From an uncultured Pseudomonadota bacterium (GTDB lineage Bacteria > Pseudomonadota > Gammaproteobacteria > Burkholderiales > SG8-41): DNA of 20,036 bases. The translations under genes and the position numbers were made by a program. The stretch spans positions 1 through 20,036 of the forward strand of contig CAMPGR010000063.1 in assembly GCA_946885605.1 (NCBI GenBank). The letters are read 5' to 3'. Shown piece after piece: positions 1 through 7,151 of the stretch (within the stretch, counting starts at the first letter, position 1; the number at the start of each line of letters is the position of its first letter). Below the pieces are notes generated by a model, which ran no database searches, was not told the DNA's origin, and saw only the letters and a list, made by a program, of their open reading frames with translations.

Positions 1-30
1 TATTGATTCTCGTGCAAATGGTTGACAACC

Positions 31-91
31 CTCTGCACCACAAATCTCCCCTCGCGCGCGACACGGGAGAGGGGCGGGAGTGAGGGCAGAG
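31..91 (-). repeat. REP-like palindromic element, possible terminator of the SDR operon
   Basis: The outer arms CTCTGC (31-36) and GCAGAG (86-91) are exact inverted complements. Inside them CCCCTC (48-53) can pair with GAGGGG (69-74). Read on the minus strand, the composition (CCCTCAC, then CCCTCTCCC, then GAGGGGAGA) resembles the extragenic CCCTC/GAGGG palindromes common between genes of GC-rich proteobacteria; that comparison is from memory. It starts 28 bases past the SDR stop codon, where a terminator would be expected. There is no T-run, so it is not a classical intrinsic terminator. The rest of positions 1-118 shows no gene. Confidence 0.45.
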
Positions 92-118
92 CGGTGCCAG
101 TCATTTCTACGGCGCTCG

Positions 119-910
119 TTAGATGCTGCGGGTGCGGCCGCCATCCACATTGATGGCGCAGCCGCTGATGAGCCCAGCGCGGGCGGAGGCGAGGAAGACG
201 GCCAGATCGGCAATCGCTTCCACCGTGATGACTTTGCCGAGCGGGACTTCGCGCAGAAGATGCTTCTCCGCTTCTTCGGTGCTTGTGCCGCGCTCGCGTG
301 CCGTGATGTTGACGAGCTCGGTCCAGCGCCGGGTGGCGGTGGAGCCAGGGGCAATCGCATTGACGGTGATACCGAATGGCCCGAATTCGTTCGCCATCGC
401 CTTGGTGAGGCTCAAAGTGCCGAAATTGATCGGGCCGGACATCATCGAATGGGCTTCGGGCTCGCGCCCGCGCGTACCCGAAATGTTGATCACCCGCCCC
501 TGATCCGACTGCTTGAGATAGGGCAATGTCTCGCGCGTCATGCGCACGAGCCCGAGCGGCTTCACCTTGAAGTAGCGCTCCCACATCTCGTCGGGGATCT
601 CCGCGAGCCGGCCGCGGTAGGCGCCGCCCGCGCAGTTGACGAGAATATCGACGCCGCCCAGTTCCCGCACCGCGGCTTCGACGGCAGCTTTGACGGTGTC
701 CGGCTCCTCGAAGTCGAGCCGCGTGACGATCACCTTCGATCCGGCATGCCGTTCGCCGATTTCGTCCGCAACCGCGGTGCAGCGCTTTACATCGCGGCCG
801 AACAGCGCAAGATGGATGCCTTCAGCGGCGAAGGCCGCTGCGATGGCACGGCCGATGCCGCGGCTCGCGCCCGTGACGAACGCTTTTCTGTTCCTGAGTC
901 CCAGCTCCAT
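119..910 (-). CDS. SDR-family protein with non-canonical active site
   Basis: This is a 263-aa protein with the Rossmann fold of the short-chain dehydrogenase/reductase family. The NAD(P)-binding TGASRGIG lies at residues 13-20, NCAG at 92-95 and the catalytic-region INIS at 141-144. The C-terminal half has the usual ITVNAIAPG (181-189) and ends in the typical INVDGG. The YxxxK signature is missing: aligning LTKA (168-171) with the family puts Ser158 at the Tyr position and Asn162 at the Lys position. It could therefore be an isomerase or lyase-like SDR, use other residues, or be a non-catalytic paralogue. It is the last gene of a minus-strand run, 28 bases after the dehydrogenase gene; its ATG has no clear Shine-Dalgarno, so translation may depend on the upstream gene. 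Family is certain; substrate and activity are unknown. Confidence 0.93.
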   Translation of the reverse strand: MELGLRNRKAFVTGASRGIGRAIAAAFAAEGIHLALFGRDVKRCTAVADEIGERHAGSKVIVTRLDFEEPDTVKAAVEAAVRELGGVDILVNCAGGAYRGRLAEIPDEMWERYFKVKPLGLVRMTRETLPYLKQSDQGRVINISGTRGREPEAHSMMSGPINFGTLSLTKAMANEFGPFGITVNAIAPGSTATRRWTELVNITARERGTSTEEAEKHLLREVPLGKVITVEAIADLAVFLASARAGLISGCAINVDGGRTRSI

Positions 911-938
911 TTGATTTTGATCCGGAAGATCCGCCCGC

Positions 939-1958
939 TCACGCGCGGCGCTGTTTCAGATATTGCGCGTTGACGCAGTTCTCGAGCTTGCCGTCGCGCA
1001 GATAGTAATAAGCGGTCTCGACCGCCTTCCGCCGCATGTCGGCGAGCGCGTCCGGGCTGTAGAAGCCGGTATGCGCGTTGAGCAGCACGCGGCCGCGTAT
1101 CCAGGGCTCGTGCTTGTGCCACGCGGCGACCAGCGCGTCGTCGAGCGAGGCCGGCTCCTTGGGCAATACATCGAGACCTACCGCGGCAAGCTTGCCGGAC
1201 TTCAGACCTTCCAGCAGCGCAGCAGTATCGCAGATCGGCCCGCGCGCCGTGTTGATGACGTAGCTCCCGGGCTTCATGGCGCGGACCGCTTCGGCATTGA
1301 TGAAGGCGCGGGTCTCTGCAGTGAGCGGGGCGTGTATCGAAACGACGTCTGCCATGGCAAGCAGGTCCGCCAGCGTGCGCGTGCGGGTGTAGTCGAAGGG
1401 CAGCTCCGCGCCGTTCGGCAGGTACGGGTCGTAGAACGCGACTTTCATGCCGAACGCCTGCGCGCGCAGCGCAGCGGCCGTGCCGATACGGCCGAGACCG
1501 ATCACGCCGAAGCAAGCGCCTCTCAGCCGGCGTGACGTAACGTTGTTGAGGTGCGTCCACGCCCCTTTGAGATCGGCGCGCAACGCGGCATCGCAGGCCG
1601 CGGTGGAACGCGCAAAGGCGAGCATCATGGCGATCGCCGTGTCGGCGACCTCCGTCGTGCCGTAGTCCGGCACGTTGCAGACTGCGATGCCGGCCGCGCC
1701 GCAGGCTTCGAGATCGACCACGTCGAAGCCCACGCCCATGCGCACGACGATGCGTGCACGCTTCAAATGTCCAATGACATTCGCATCGATCATCACGCGG
1801 CGCACGACGATGGCGTCGCAGTTCTGCCACGCGCTCAGCTCGACGTCCTCGAAACGGGTCTTGCACGGATTGATAAAGACGACGTCGGATCCGGTGACTT
1901 CGGCCTCGATACCCATGTCTGAAGGCCGGTTGTCGGGATAAAGAATGGTGTAAGGCAC
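939..1958 (-). CDS. D-2-hydroxyacid dehydrogenase, C-terminal-binding-protein-like
   Basis: This 339-aa protein belongs to the NAD-dependent D-isomer-specific 2-hydroxyacid dehydrogenases, which interconvert 2-oxo acids and D-2-hydroxy acids in the cytoplasm. The nucleotide-binding GLGRIG is at residues 154-159, followed by the acidic Asp177 of YDP that suggests NAD preference. The catalytic triad is present: Arg239 in NTARGP, Glu268 in PKEP and His296 in NAHTGF. NAHTGFYS and the overall pattern point to the CtBP-like branch rather than to PGDH or formate dehydrogenase. The start is GTG at 1958, with GGGAGAG upstream on the coding strand. It begins 16 bases after the VOC gene's stop and is followed by the SDR, so the three are probably one transcript. 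The exact substrate cannot be read from the sequence. Confidence 0.93.
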   Translation of the reverse strand: MPYTILYPDNRPSDMGIEAEVTGSDVVFINPCKTRFEDVELSAWQNCDAIVVRRVMIDANVIGHLKRARIVVRMGVGFDVVDLEACGAAGIAVCNVPDYGTTEVADTAIAMMLAFARSTAACDAALRADLKGAWTHLNNVTSRRLRGACFGVIGLGRIGTAAALRAQAFGMKVAFYDPYLPNGAELPFDYTRTRTLADLLAMADVVSIHAPLTAETRAFINAEAVRAMKPGSYVINTARGPICDTAALLEGLKSGKLAAVGLDVLPKEPASLDDALVAAWHKHEPWIRGRVLLNAHTGFYSPDALADMRRKAVETAYYYLRDGKLENCVNAQYLKQRRA

Positions 1959-1974
1959 TTCGCTCGCTCTCCCT

Positions 1975-2433
1975 TTACCCCTTCGCCGTCTCGTTTGCGC
2001 CCACGGCGTACACGTCCGTGATGTTGTGCAGGCCCTTGAACTCGATCGCGTTGCCGCAGCCGTCGGTGACGGTCATCAGCATCTGCTCGCGTATCGTGCC
2101 TTTCTGCGTCACGGAGGGTTCGTTCAGAAACCCCACGCCATGTTGCGCCAGGCGATCGGCGGTTCTGCGGAATTCATCGAGCGTCATCACGACGCCGAAG
2201 TGGCGGAGCGGCGTCTTCTTCGAGTCGCCGACCTTTCTCCCGTCTTCGCCGACGACTTCGTCGGGCGCAAGATGCGCGACGAGGTGATGGCCGAAGAAAT
2301 TGAAATCCGCCCGGCCGGGAAGCCTGCGGCCTTCCCGGCATTGCAGAATCTCGCCGTAGAACTTGCGCGCGCGGTCCAGATCGTTCACGGCAAACGAAAA
2401 GTGAAACAGCGTTTTCAGCTCGGCGTGGGCCAT
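1975..2433 (-). CDS. VOC-superfamily (glyoxalase/dioxygenase-fold) protein
   Basis: This 152-aa protein has the paired beta-alpha-beta-beta-beta modules of the vicinal-oxygen-chelate fold. The first module opens with FHFSFAVNDLDRARKFYGEIL (starting at residue 10) and the second with LRHFGVVM (from residue 77). Likely metal ligands by family position are His11, His78 and Glu131 of AIEFKG; a fourth may be one of His49, His50 or His54. Members include glyoxalase I, extradiol dioxygenases and epimerases; nothing here separates them. The ATG follows a strong purine-rich site (GAGAGGAGAG). The gene leads into the hydroxyacid dehydrogenase with a 16-base gap, which suggests a role in the same small-molecule pathway. 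The 116 bases between it and the upstream binding-protein gene show no clear terminator. Confidence 0.9.
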   Translation of the reverse strand: MAHAELKTLFHFSFAVNDLDRARKFYGEILQCREGRRLPGRADFNFFGHHLVAHLAPDEVVGEDGRKVGDSKKTPLRHFGVVMTLDEFRRTADRLAQHGVGFLNEPSVTQKGTIREQMLMTVTDGCGNAIEFKGLHNITDVYAVGANETAKG

Positions 2434-2549
2434 GGTCTCTCCTCTCTTCGTGGGTGCGCGGGTGCTGGGCTGATGCTACCACGCTCCTGCCCGCCCGCAA
2501 CGCAATGCCAGATGGTGACGGGCGGTCGAGGAGACGCGACGGCAGCGCC

Positions 2550-3455
2550 CTAGATCGACGGCGGGTCCTCGCGCACGACCTGCTCGGCGAAGCGCATATC
2601 GACGCACTGCTCGAACGTGAGCCGGGTCTTGATGTAACCGGCGGCGAGCATCGAGTCCCGCAGGCGCTCCAGCCCCTCGCGCTGCATCACCGGGCGTGTG
2701 TTCCACAGGCCGAGCGACTTGTAGTCCTCGCAGCAGGCCGCGAGCACCGGCAGCGGCACGTCTTTCAGATAGGCCGAGATCACTTCCGCGAGCGCGCGTC
2801 CGTCGTGCGCCGCGATCCACTTCAAAGTGCGGTACATGGCGCGGGTCATGCGGAGCGCGACATCCGGATTCTTCTCGATGAAGGCGCGCGTCGTATTGAA
2901 CGTCGTGTAAGTCGTCAGCCCCCGATTCGCCGCCGCGTACCAGACGTGGCCCGCACCCGAGTCCACCAGTTGGCGCGCAAAGGGCTGGAAAACCTGTATG
3001 ACGTCGACTTCTCCCGCGCGCAGCGCCGCAGCGTTTTCGGCCATCGTTCGAGCGGGCGCGAGCGTGAGGGTTGCCGGATCGATCCCCGCGCGGCGCAGGT
3101 CGTACTGAAGGCAGATCCACGGTGTGGGCACTTCGCTCACCACCGCGACGCGCTTGCCCGGGAGATCCTTTACCGTAAACTCCCGGCTCGGCGTGCGCCC
3201 GACCAGGAAGAACGGGTCGCGACCAACCACCTCGCAGAAGGCGACGTATCCGCCCTCGGGATTCGTGTCGAGCGCCTTCATGACGCGCAGCGGACCGCCC
3301 CACGAAACTTCGCCGGCGGTGAGCGTTTTCTCCGCGGCCTCGGAGAGCCTCATGGTGACATCCACCCCTTCCGCCTTGTACGCGCCGACCGCGGCGCACG
3401 CGTAGAAGGGCGCGTAGAAGACTGCGCGGAAATTTTCGATCAGCGTGATTTGCAT
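2550..3455 (-). CDS. NMT1/THI5-like ABC transporter substrate-binding protein, no signal peptide
   Basis: This 301-aa protein resembles the NMT1/THI5-type periplasmic binding fold of the aliphatic sulfonate and pyrimidine-precursor binding proteins. It opens with the domain-I strand ITLIENFRAVFYAPFYACAA, followed by GAYKAEGVDVTM. The hinge-region motif DLPGKRVAVVSE (from about residue 98) is typical. The start was placed at ATG 3455 because AGGAGGGAG lies just upstream and the homology begins there; the open frame extends far beyond but only as antisense of the neighbouring aldolase gene. It has no N-terminal signal peptide or lipobox, unusual for a transport protein, and no permease or ATPase gene is adjacent. 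It may be a cytoplasmic sensor or enzyme-like THI5 relative. It is divergent from the aldolase and upstream of the VOC gene in the same direction. Confidence 0.87.
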   Translation of the reverse strand: MQITLIENFRAVFYAPFYACAAVGAYKAEGVDVTMRLSEAAEKTLTAGEVSWGGPLRVMKALDTNPEGGYVAFCEVVGRDPFFLVGRTPSREFTVKDLPGKRVAVVSEVPTPWICLQYDLRRAGIDPATLTLAPARTMAENAAALRAGEVDVIQVFQPFARQLVDSGAGHVWYAAANRGLTTYTTFNTTRAFIEKNPDVALRMTRAMYRTLKWIAAHDGRALAEVISAYLKDVPLPVLAACCEDYKSLGLWNTRPVMQREGLERLRDSMLAAGYIKTRLTFEQCVDMRFAEQVVREDPPSI

Positions 3456-3526
3456 TGCACTCCCTCCTGTAACAGCCCGCGAGTATATCGGAACAGCGCG
3501 ACGCATCACCCTGTATCGCCTTGGCG

Positions 3527-3532
3527 TAAAAT
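3527..3532 (+). promoter_or_regulatory. Candidate -10 box of the aldolase gene
   Basis: TAAAAT lies 28 bases before the aldolase ATG in the 105-base divergent spacer, and GGAAGGA follows at 3547-3553. The spacing would give a short leader of about 20 bases. No convincing -35 hexamer is visible at 16-18 bases upstream, so this is a weak call. Confidence 0.3.
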
Positions 3533-3560
3533 GCCGCCACGACTTCGGAAGGAAATGTCC

Positions 3561-4424
3561 ATGAGCGATATCCCGCGTCTCAACGGCGTCATCCGCGCCC
3601 TCGAACAACGCAAGCCCGCATTCGTCACGTTTTCCCCGGCGGAGATCGGCGCCGCGCAGGCGATCGCGGCGGCGTCCTACGACGCCGTCGTCTTCGAAAT
3701 GGAGCACAATCCCTACGACATACGCACGCTGCGCGATTGCATGCACTACATGCTCGACCGGCGTCAGCTCGTGAAGTCCGGGACGCTCGCGCCGGCCGTG
3801 GCGCCGATGGTGCGCATTCCGCCCAACGGCGGCGAGATGAGCCAGTGGGCCGCGAAGCAGGTGCTCGATATCGGCGTGTACGGCGTGATCTGGCCGCACG
3901 TCAGCACGGTGGAGGAAGCGCGCAACGCGGTTGCCGCGTGCCGCTATCCGCGCCCAACGCAGGCGAAGTATTGCGAGCCTGCCGGCCAGCGTGGCGACGG
4001 GCCGCGCAATGCCGCGCGTTACTGGGGGCTCACGCAGCCGGAGTACTACGCGCGGGCCGACGTGTGGCCGCTCAACCCGCAGGGGGAAATCCTGGTCGTC
4101 ATCATGTGCGAGGAAGTCCGGGCGATCAAGAATCTGCCGAAGATCCTCGAGCAGGTGCCGGGCATCGGGGTGGTACTGATCGGCGAGGGCGATCTTTCGC
4201 AGGACATGGGCTATCCACGGCAGTACGATCACCCGGAAGTCGCAGCGGCGATCGACGACATCCTCCGGATCTGCAACGACCACAAAGTCGTGTGCGGCCA
4301 CCCGCACGTGGACAGCGGCAATGTCGACGAGCTGCTCGACAAGGGGTTCCGCTGGCTGATGGCCGCCCCCACGCAGTCCTATGCCGCGCTCGAGCGCGGA
4401 CGGAAGAAATCCGGCCGCGTCTAG
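3561..4424 (+). CDS. HpcH/HpaI aldolase/citrate lyase-family protein
   Basis: This 287-aa protein is a class II aldolase-like TIM barrel of the HpcH/HpaI family, whose members cleave 4-hydroxy-2-oxo acids to pyruvate (or similar) and an aldehyde. Family residues are recognisable: His49 in FEMEHNP, Arg85 in PMVRIPP, the metal-ligand Glu region at IMCEE (181-185), and Asp211 in GEGDLSQDMG. HPEVAAAI is also typical. Start ATG 3561 was preferred to the ATG at 3555 because GGAAGGA at 3547-3553 is 7 bases from the former and only 1 from the latter. The gene is divergent from the NMT1-like gene and convergent with a Bug gene, sharing 4 bases at the stop codons. An insertion of about 30 residues (near 131-170, rich in Tyr, Arg and Pro) before the metal site is longer than in HpaI itself, so the substrate probably differs. 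Confidence 0.92.
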   Translation: MSDIPRLNGVIRALEQRKPAFVTFSPAEIGAAQAIAAASYDAVVFEMEHNPYDIRTLRDCMHYMLDRRQLVKSGTLAPAVAPMVRIPPNGGEMSQWAAKQVLDIGVYGVIWPHVSTVEEARNAVAACRYPRPTQAKYCEPAGQRGDGPRNAARYWGLTQPEYYARADVWPLNPQGEILVVIMCEEVRAIKNLPKILEQVPGIGVVLIGEGDLSQDMGYPRQYDHPEVAAAIDDILRICNDHKVVCGHPHVDSGNVDELLDKGFRWLMAAPTQSYAALERGRKKSGRV

Positions 4425-5395
4425 CGCGGCTGGATGCCGGCCGAGCCCACGACTTTGCCCCACTTCTCGGTTTCGCTGCGGAGGAAACGCGCGAATTCCT
4501 CGGGCGTGCTGCCGACCGGCTCGGCGCCGTCGCTCGCGAGCTTTTCCTTGATGGATGCGCTTTGCAGCGCGCCGGTCATCGCTTCGTGCAGTTTCGCGAT
4601 GATTTCTTTGGGGGTCTTCGCGGGCGCGAGCAACCCGTACCACTGCACCGCTTCGTAGCCGGGAACGCCGGCTTCCGCCACAGTGGGAAGGTCGGGGAGC
4701 GAGCTGCTGCGCCTGGCGCCGGTCGTCGCGAGCGCGCGCAGGCGCCCGCTTTTCACGTGCGGCAGCCCGGCGAGCATCGTCGAAGTCGCGACGACGACCT
4801 GGCCTGCAATGAGATCGACGAGCGCCGGCCCGAGCCCCTTGTATGCGACGTGGACCATCTTGGTGCCCGTCATGCTGAGGAAGAGCTCCATCGAGAGATG
4901 CGGGTTCGTGCCGAGCCCCGCCGAGCCGTAATTGATTTCTCCGGGACGCTTTTTCGCGAATGCCACGAGTTCTTTCACCGACTTCACCGGCATCGACGGA
5001 TGCACCACCAGGATGTTGGGCGCCGAGATGACCTGCGTGACGGTGGCGAGGTCGCGCATCGCCTCATAGGGCATCTTCTTGTGCATGGCGGGAAGAATCG
5101 CGAGCGTGGAAATGCCCATCAGCACCGTGTACCCATCGGGCGGCGCTTTCGCCACGACGTCGTTGCCGATGATCGAGCCGGCGCCCGGACGGTTGTCGAC
5201 GACTGCGGTTTGCCCAAGGCGCTCCGAGAATCCGGGCGCGACGAGCCGCGTGAGGATATCGGTGCCGCCGCCGGGCGACGAGGGGACGATCACGCGCACG
5301 GGGCGCGTGGGATAGTGGCTCTGGGCGAGCGCTGTGCCGGCCGTGCACGTAAGCGCGGCGGCGCAGACGAAGGGCATTGCTCTTGCGAGTTTCAT
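4421..5395 (-). CDS. Bug/TctC-family tripartite tricarboxylate transporter substrate-binding protein
   Basis: This 324-aa periplasmic protein belongs to the Bug family, which binds carboxylates and other small organic acids for tripartite tricarboxylate transport or for sensing. It has a clear signal peptide with a likely cut after ALA-24. The mature protein begins QSHYPTRPVRVIVPSSPGG, followed by the Asp46 of GGGTDILTR and the signature VDNRPGAGSIIGNDVVAKAPPDGYT. The C-terminus GSTPEEFARFLRSETEKWGKVV is canonical. The GAGGAGG site upstream of ATG 5395 fixes the start. It is an orphan: no TctA or TctB membrane subunits are nearby, as is usual in bacteria with large Bug families. It is convergent with the aldolase, with which it shares the stop tetranucleotide. 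Confidence 0.96.
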   Translation of the reverse strand: MKLARAMPFVCAAALTCTAGTALAQSHYPTRPVRVIVPSSPGGGTDILTRLVAPGFSERLGQTAVVDNRPGAGSIIGNDVVAKAPPDGYTVLMGISTLAILPAMHKKMPYEAMRDLATVTQVISAPNILVVHPSMPVKSVKELVAFAKKRPGEINYGSAGLGTNPHLSMELFLSMTGTKMVHVAYKGLGPALVDLIAGQVVVATSTMLAGLPHVKSGRLRALATTGARRSSSLPDLPTVAEAGVPGYEAVQWYGLLAPAKTPKEIIAKLHEAMTGALQSASIKEKLASDGAEPVGSTPEEFARFLRSETEKWGKVVGSAGIQPR

Positions 5396-5435
5396 TGCTG
5401 AGACCTCCTCTCTCTGTTGTTATGGTGCTTCCCGA

Positions 5436-6230
5436 TCAACTCTTCGGCTTCGGCCCGCGGCGGGTGAGCTGGCCGCGTATGTCGCGCAGCTTCGCTTTCA
5501 TGCGCGCCGCGTTCTCGTTCCCGATACGCATCATGGCCTTCTGTCCCGCGGAACGCTTTTCGAGATCCGGGTCCGCGAACTGGTAGAACACCTTCGGTTG
5601 CACGAGCCGCGCGTTCGGCGGCATCTCGGGCGCAGCGAGGAGATGGTCGATCACTTCGACCAGCCGGTCATTGAAATACCCCTTGGGATAGCCCAGATCC
5701 TCGTATGCCTTCTGAAAGAGCGGGTAGTAGCGCACGTAGGCGTCCACGAGCCGTGTCGTGTCCATAGCCTCCATCACCTTGACGTACGTCGCATAGCGCG
5801 CGCCGTTGTCGGGATGCACGGTGAGCTCGTCGCCCTGGCCGCTCACGCGAAACTGCCCCGGCGCCTGCTTGACGGGGTTGAGACGCATCGCGATCTTCTG
5901 CCGCGGCAGGTTGTCGACCGTCGCAACGACGCGGCGCACGAATTCGTTCACGTTGAAGAGCTGCGCGACGGCCTTGTCGCTCCACAGGTCGCGCAGCGTG
6001 TCCTTCATCGCCGGATCGCTCTTGGCGAGCGGGGGCAGCGGCTTTTCCTGCGGTTTCTCCTCGACCGGGTAGCGGATCTCGGGCTCGGGCTCGGTCTCGG
6101 GCTTCGGTGCCGGGGCTTCCGCAACCGGCGGCGAAACGCGCAGCGGCGTCTGCTGGCTTCTATAGTAGAGGACGGACAGGATCGCGCCGGCCGCCACGAT
6201 GAGTATCACCCACCATATCGCTTTGTTCAC
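5436..6230 (-). CDS. DUF3014 membrane-anchored protein
   Basis: This 264-aa protein has one N-terminal membrane segment (about residues 5-22, WWVILIVAAGAILSVLYY), then a Pro/Glu-rich spacer (about 30-70) and a globular domain that I recognise as DUF3014. Hallmarks are LFNVNEFVRRVVATVDNLPR, the YVRYYPLFQKAYEDLGYP stretch and FNDRLVEVIDHLL. The N-in membrane anchor would place the domain in the periplasm. The function of this family is not known. The start is GTG 6230 with CAGGAG about 7 bases upstream. It lies 40 bases upstream of the Bug gene in the same direction, so they may be co-transcribed, but a functional link is not evident. Confidence 0.88.
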   Translation of the reverse strand: MNKAIWWVILIVAAGAILSVLYYRSQQTPLRVSPPVAEAPAPKPETEPEPEIRYPVEEKPQEKPLPPLAKSDPAMKDTLRDLWSDKAVAQLFNVNEFVRRVVATVDNLPRQKIAMRLNPVKQAPGQFRVSGQGDELTVHPDNGARYATYVKVMEAMDTTRLVDAYVRYYPLFQKAYEDLGYPKGYFNDRLVEVIDHLLAAPEMPPNARLVQPKVFYQFADPDLEKRSAGQKAMMRIGNENAARMKAKLRDIRGQLTRRGPKPKS

Positions 6231-6244
6231 TACAAACTCCTGGG

Positions 6245-6261
6245 CGCTCGGTTCCCGAGCG
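6245..6261 (-). promoter_or_regulatory. Small hairpin directly upstream of the DUF3014 ribosome-binding site
   Basis: CGCTCGG (6245-6251) and CCGAGCG (6255-6261) form a perfect 7-bp stem with a 3-base loop. It sits 14 bases before the GTG start and just 5' of the AGGAG site on the minus strand, so if transcribed it could influence ribosome access. It could equally be a chance palindrome or an operator. The remainder of the 6231-6387 divergent spacer holds no gene. Confidence 0.3.
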
Positions 6262-6376
6262 TTAGGTTACCACGCCGACCCGCGGCAGGCAGCGTGCGGC
6301 GGGCATGGTGGCGAGGGAAGATTCGGGCTCCCGGTAAGGGGAAGCCGCCTTCTTTCCTGCCCTGGGCACCCAAAGC

Positions 6377-6382
6377 CATAAT
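6377..6382 (+). promoter_or_regulatory. Candidate -10 box giving a leaderless methyltransferase mRNA
   Basis: CATAAT ends 5 bases before the ATG at 6388, which would put the transcription start at or next to the initiation codon. No Shine-Dalgarno precedes this ATG, which is consistent with leaderless translation. The -35 region (TTCCTG, 6354-6359, 17-base spacer) is poor, so the call is tentative. Confidence 0.3.
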
Positions 6383-6387
6383 ACGGC

Positions 6388-7020
6388 ATGCCGCTTAGCT
6401 CACGTGATCTCGCGGAAATCTCCCGCCGCACCCTGGAAAACTACGAGCGCAGTGCCGAGATGTTCTGGGCGGGCACGCGCGATCACGATGTCAGCCAGAA
6501 CGTTATCGCGCTTCTGGAGCACATCGATGGCGATCCGCCTTGCACGCTGCTCGACTTTGGCTGCGGGCCCGGGCGCGACTTGAAAACGTTCAGGCGGCTC
6601 GGCCACAGCGCGATCGGGCTCGAAGGCACGCCGCGTTTCGCCGAGATGGCGCGTGCGTACAGCGGCTGCGAAGTATGGGAGCAGGATTTTCTCGAGCTCG
6701 ATCTGCCGGCCGCATATTTCGACGGCGTCTTCGCCAACGCGGCGCTCTTTCACGTGCCGAAACAGGCGCTCCCGCGCGTGCTGCGTGAGTTGCACGTCGC
6801 GCTCAAGCCCGGTGGCGTACTATTCAGCTCAAACCCGCGCGGCAACAACGAGGAGGGCTGGAACAAAGGCCGGTACGCCGTGTATCACGACCTCGAAGCG
6901 TGGCGCGGCTATATGACCGGCGCGGGTTTCGTCGAACTCGGGCATTACTATCGGCCGGCAGGGTTGCCTTGTGCAAGGCAACCCTGGCTCGCGAGTGTGT
7001 GGCGCAGGCCCACGTGGTAA
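6388..7020 (+). CDS. Class I SAM-dependent methyltransferase
   Basis: This 210-aa cytoplasmic protein has the seven-stranded Rossmann-like methyltransferase fold. Motif I, LLDFGCGPGRD, is at residues 54-64 and binds S-adenosylmethionine. An acidic residue, Glu79 in GLEGTP, sits at the ribose-binding position. The post-II stretch FDGVFANAALFHVPK is at 111-125 and LKPGGVLFSSNPRG at 139-152. The substrate cannot be predicted; the family contains small-molecule and protein methyltransferases. There is no clear ribosome-binding site, and a CATAAT box sits directly before the ATG. The last 20 codons contain a perfect 28-base palindrome (6959-6986), yet the encoded GLPCARQPWLASVW still reads like a normal family C-terminus. 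It is divergent from DUF3014 and followed by gene debris. Confidence 0.92.
   Translation: MPLSSRDLAEISRRTLENYERSAEMFWAGTRDHDVSQNVIALLEHIDGDPPCTLLDFGCGPGRDLKTFRRLGHSAIGLEGTPRFAEMARAYSGCEVWEQDFLELDLPAAYFDGVFANAALFHVPKQALPRVLRELHVALKPGGVLFSSNPRGNNEEGWNKGRYAVYHDLEAWRGYMTGAGFVELGHYYRPAGLPCARQPWLASVWRRPTW
6959..6986. repeat. Perfect inverted repeat inside the methyltransferase gene
   Basis: The arm CAGGGTTGCCTT (6959-6970) is followed by the loop GTGC and the exact inverted complement (6975-6986). The 12-bp stem without mismatch is the strongest palindrome noticed in the window and lies 35-62 bases before the methyltransferase stop codon. No T-run follows, so it is not an intrinsic terminator in the plain sense. 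It may stabilise the 3' end of the transcript or be a small palindromic insertion. Confidence 0.8.
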
Positions 7021-7048
7021 GCACTTCCTGGTGGGGAGGAGATAAACG

Positions 7049-7150
7049 CTAGTAAGGAATATCGCCGGCAACCGTAGTGCGGTGCATGCGGCGACGGACC
7101 GAAAAATCGTAGTCCGACAGCGCGTAGTGCATCGTGCAGCGGTTGTCCTC
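7049..7150 (-). pseudogene. 3' remnant of a TauD/TfdA-family dioxygenase gene
   Basis: On the minus strand, codons from about 7147 down to the TAG at 7049-7051 read DNRCTMHYALSDYDF and then RRRMHRTTVAGDIPY. This is the C-terminal signature of the TauD/TfdA 2-oxoglutarate/Fe(II) dioxygenases, where family members have WDNRxxxH and then RxMxRxTVAGD with the 2-oxoglutarate-binding Arg. Only about 33 codons remain; beyond 7150 the same frame turns into unrelated residues because the DNA there belongs to a Bug gene on the other strand. The remnant cannot make an enzyme: the HxD metal-binding part is gone. Family assignment rests on a short match but an unusually characteristic one. Confidence 0.72.
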
Positions 7151-7151
7151 A

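Noticed and set aside
787..1866. 359-aa minus-strand open frame across the dehydrogenase
   Set aside because: Arg-rich frame-shifted shadow of the dehydrogenase and SDR; no recognisable motifs.
2454..3560. Long plus-strand reading frame leading into the aldolase
   Set aside because: It is antisense of the NMT1-like gene, Arg-rich and without family features; the aldolase homology begins at 3561 behind a good ribosome-binding site.
3456..4643. Minus-strand upstream extension of the NMT1-like gene
   Set aside because: It is the antisense of the aldolase gene with Arg/His-rich composition; the binding-protein fold begins at ATG 3455.
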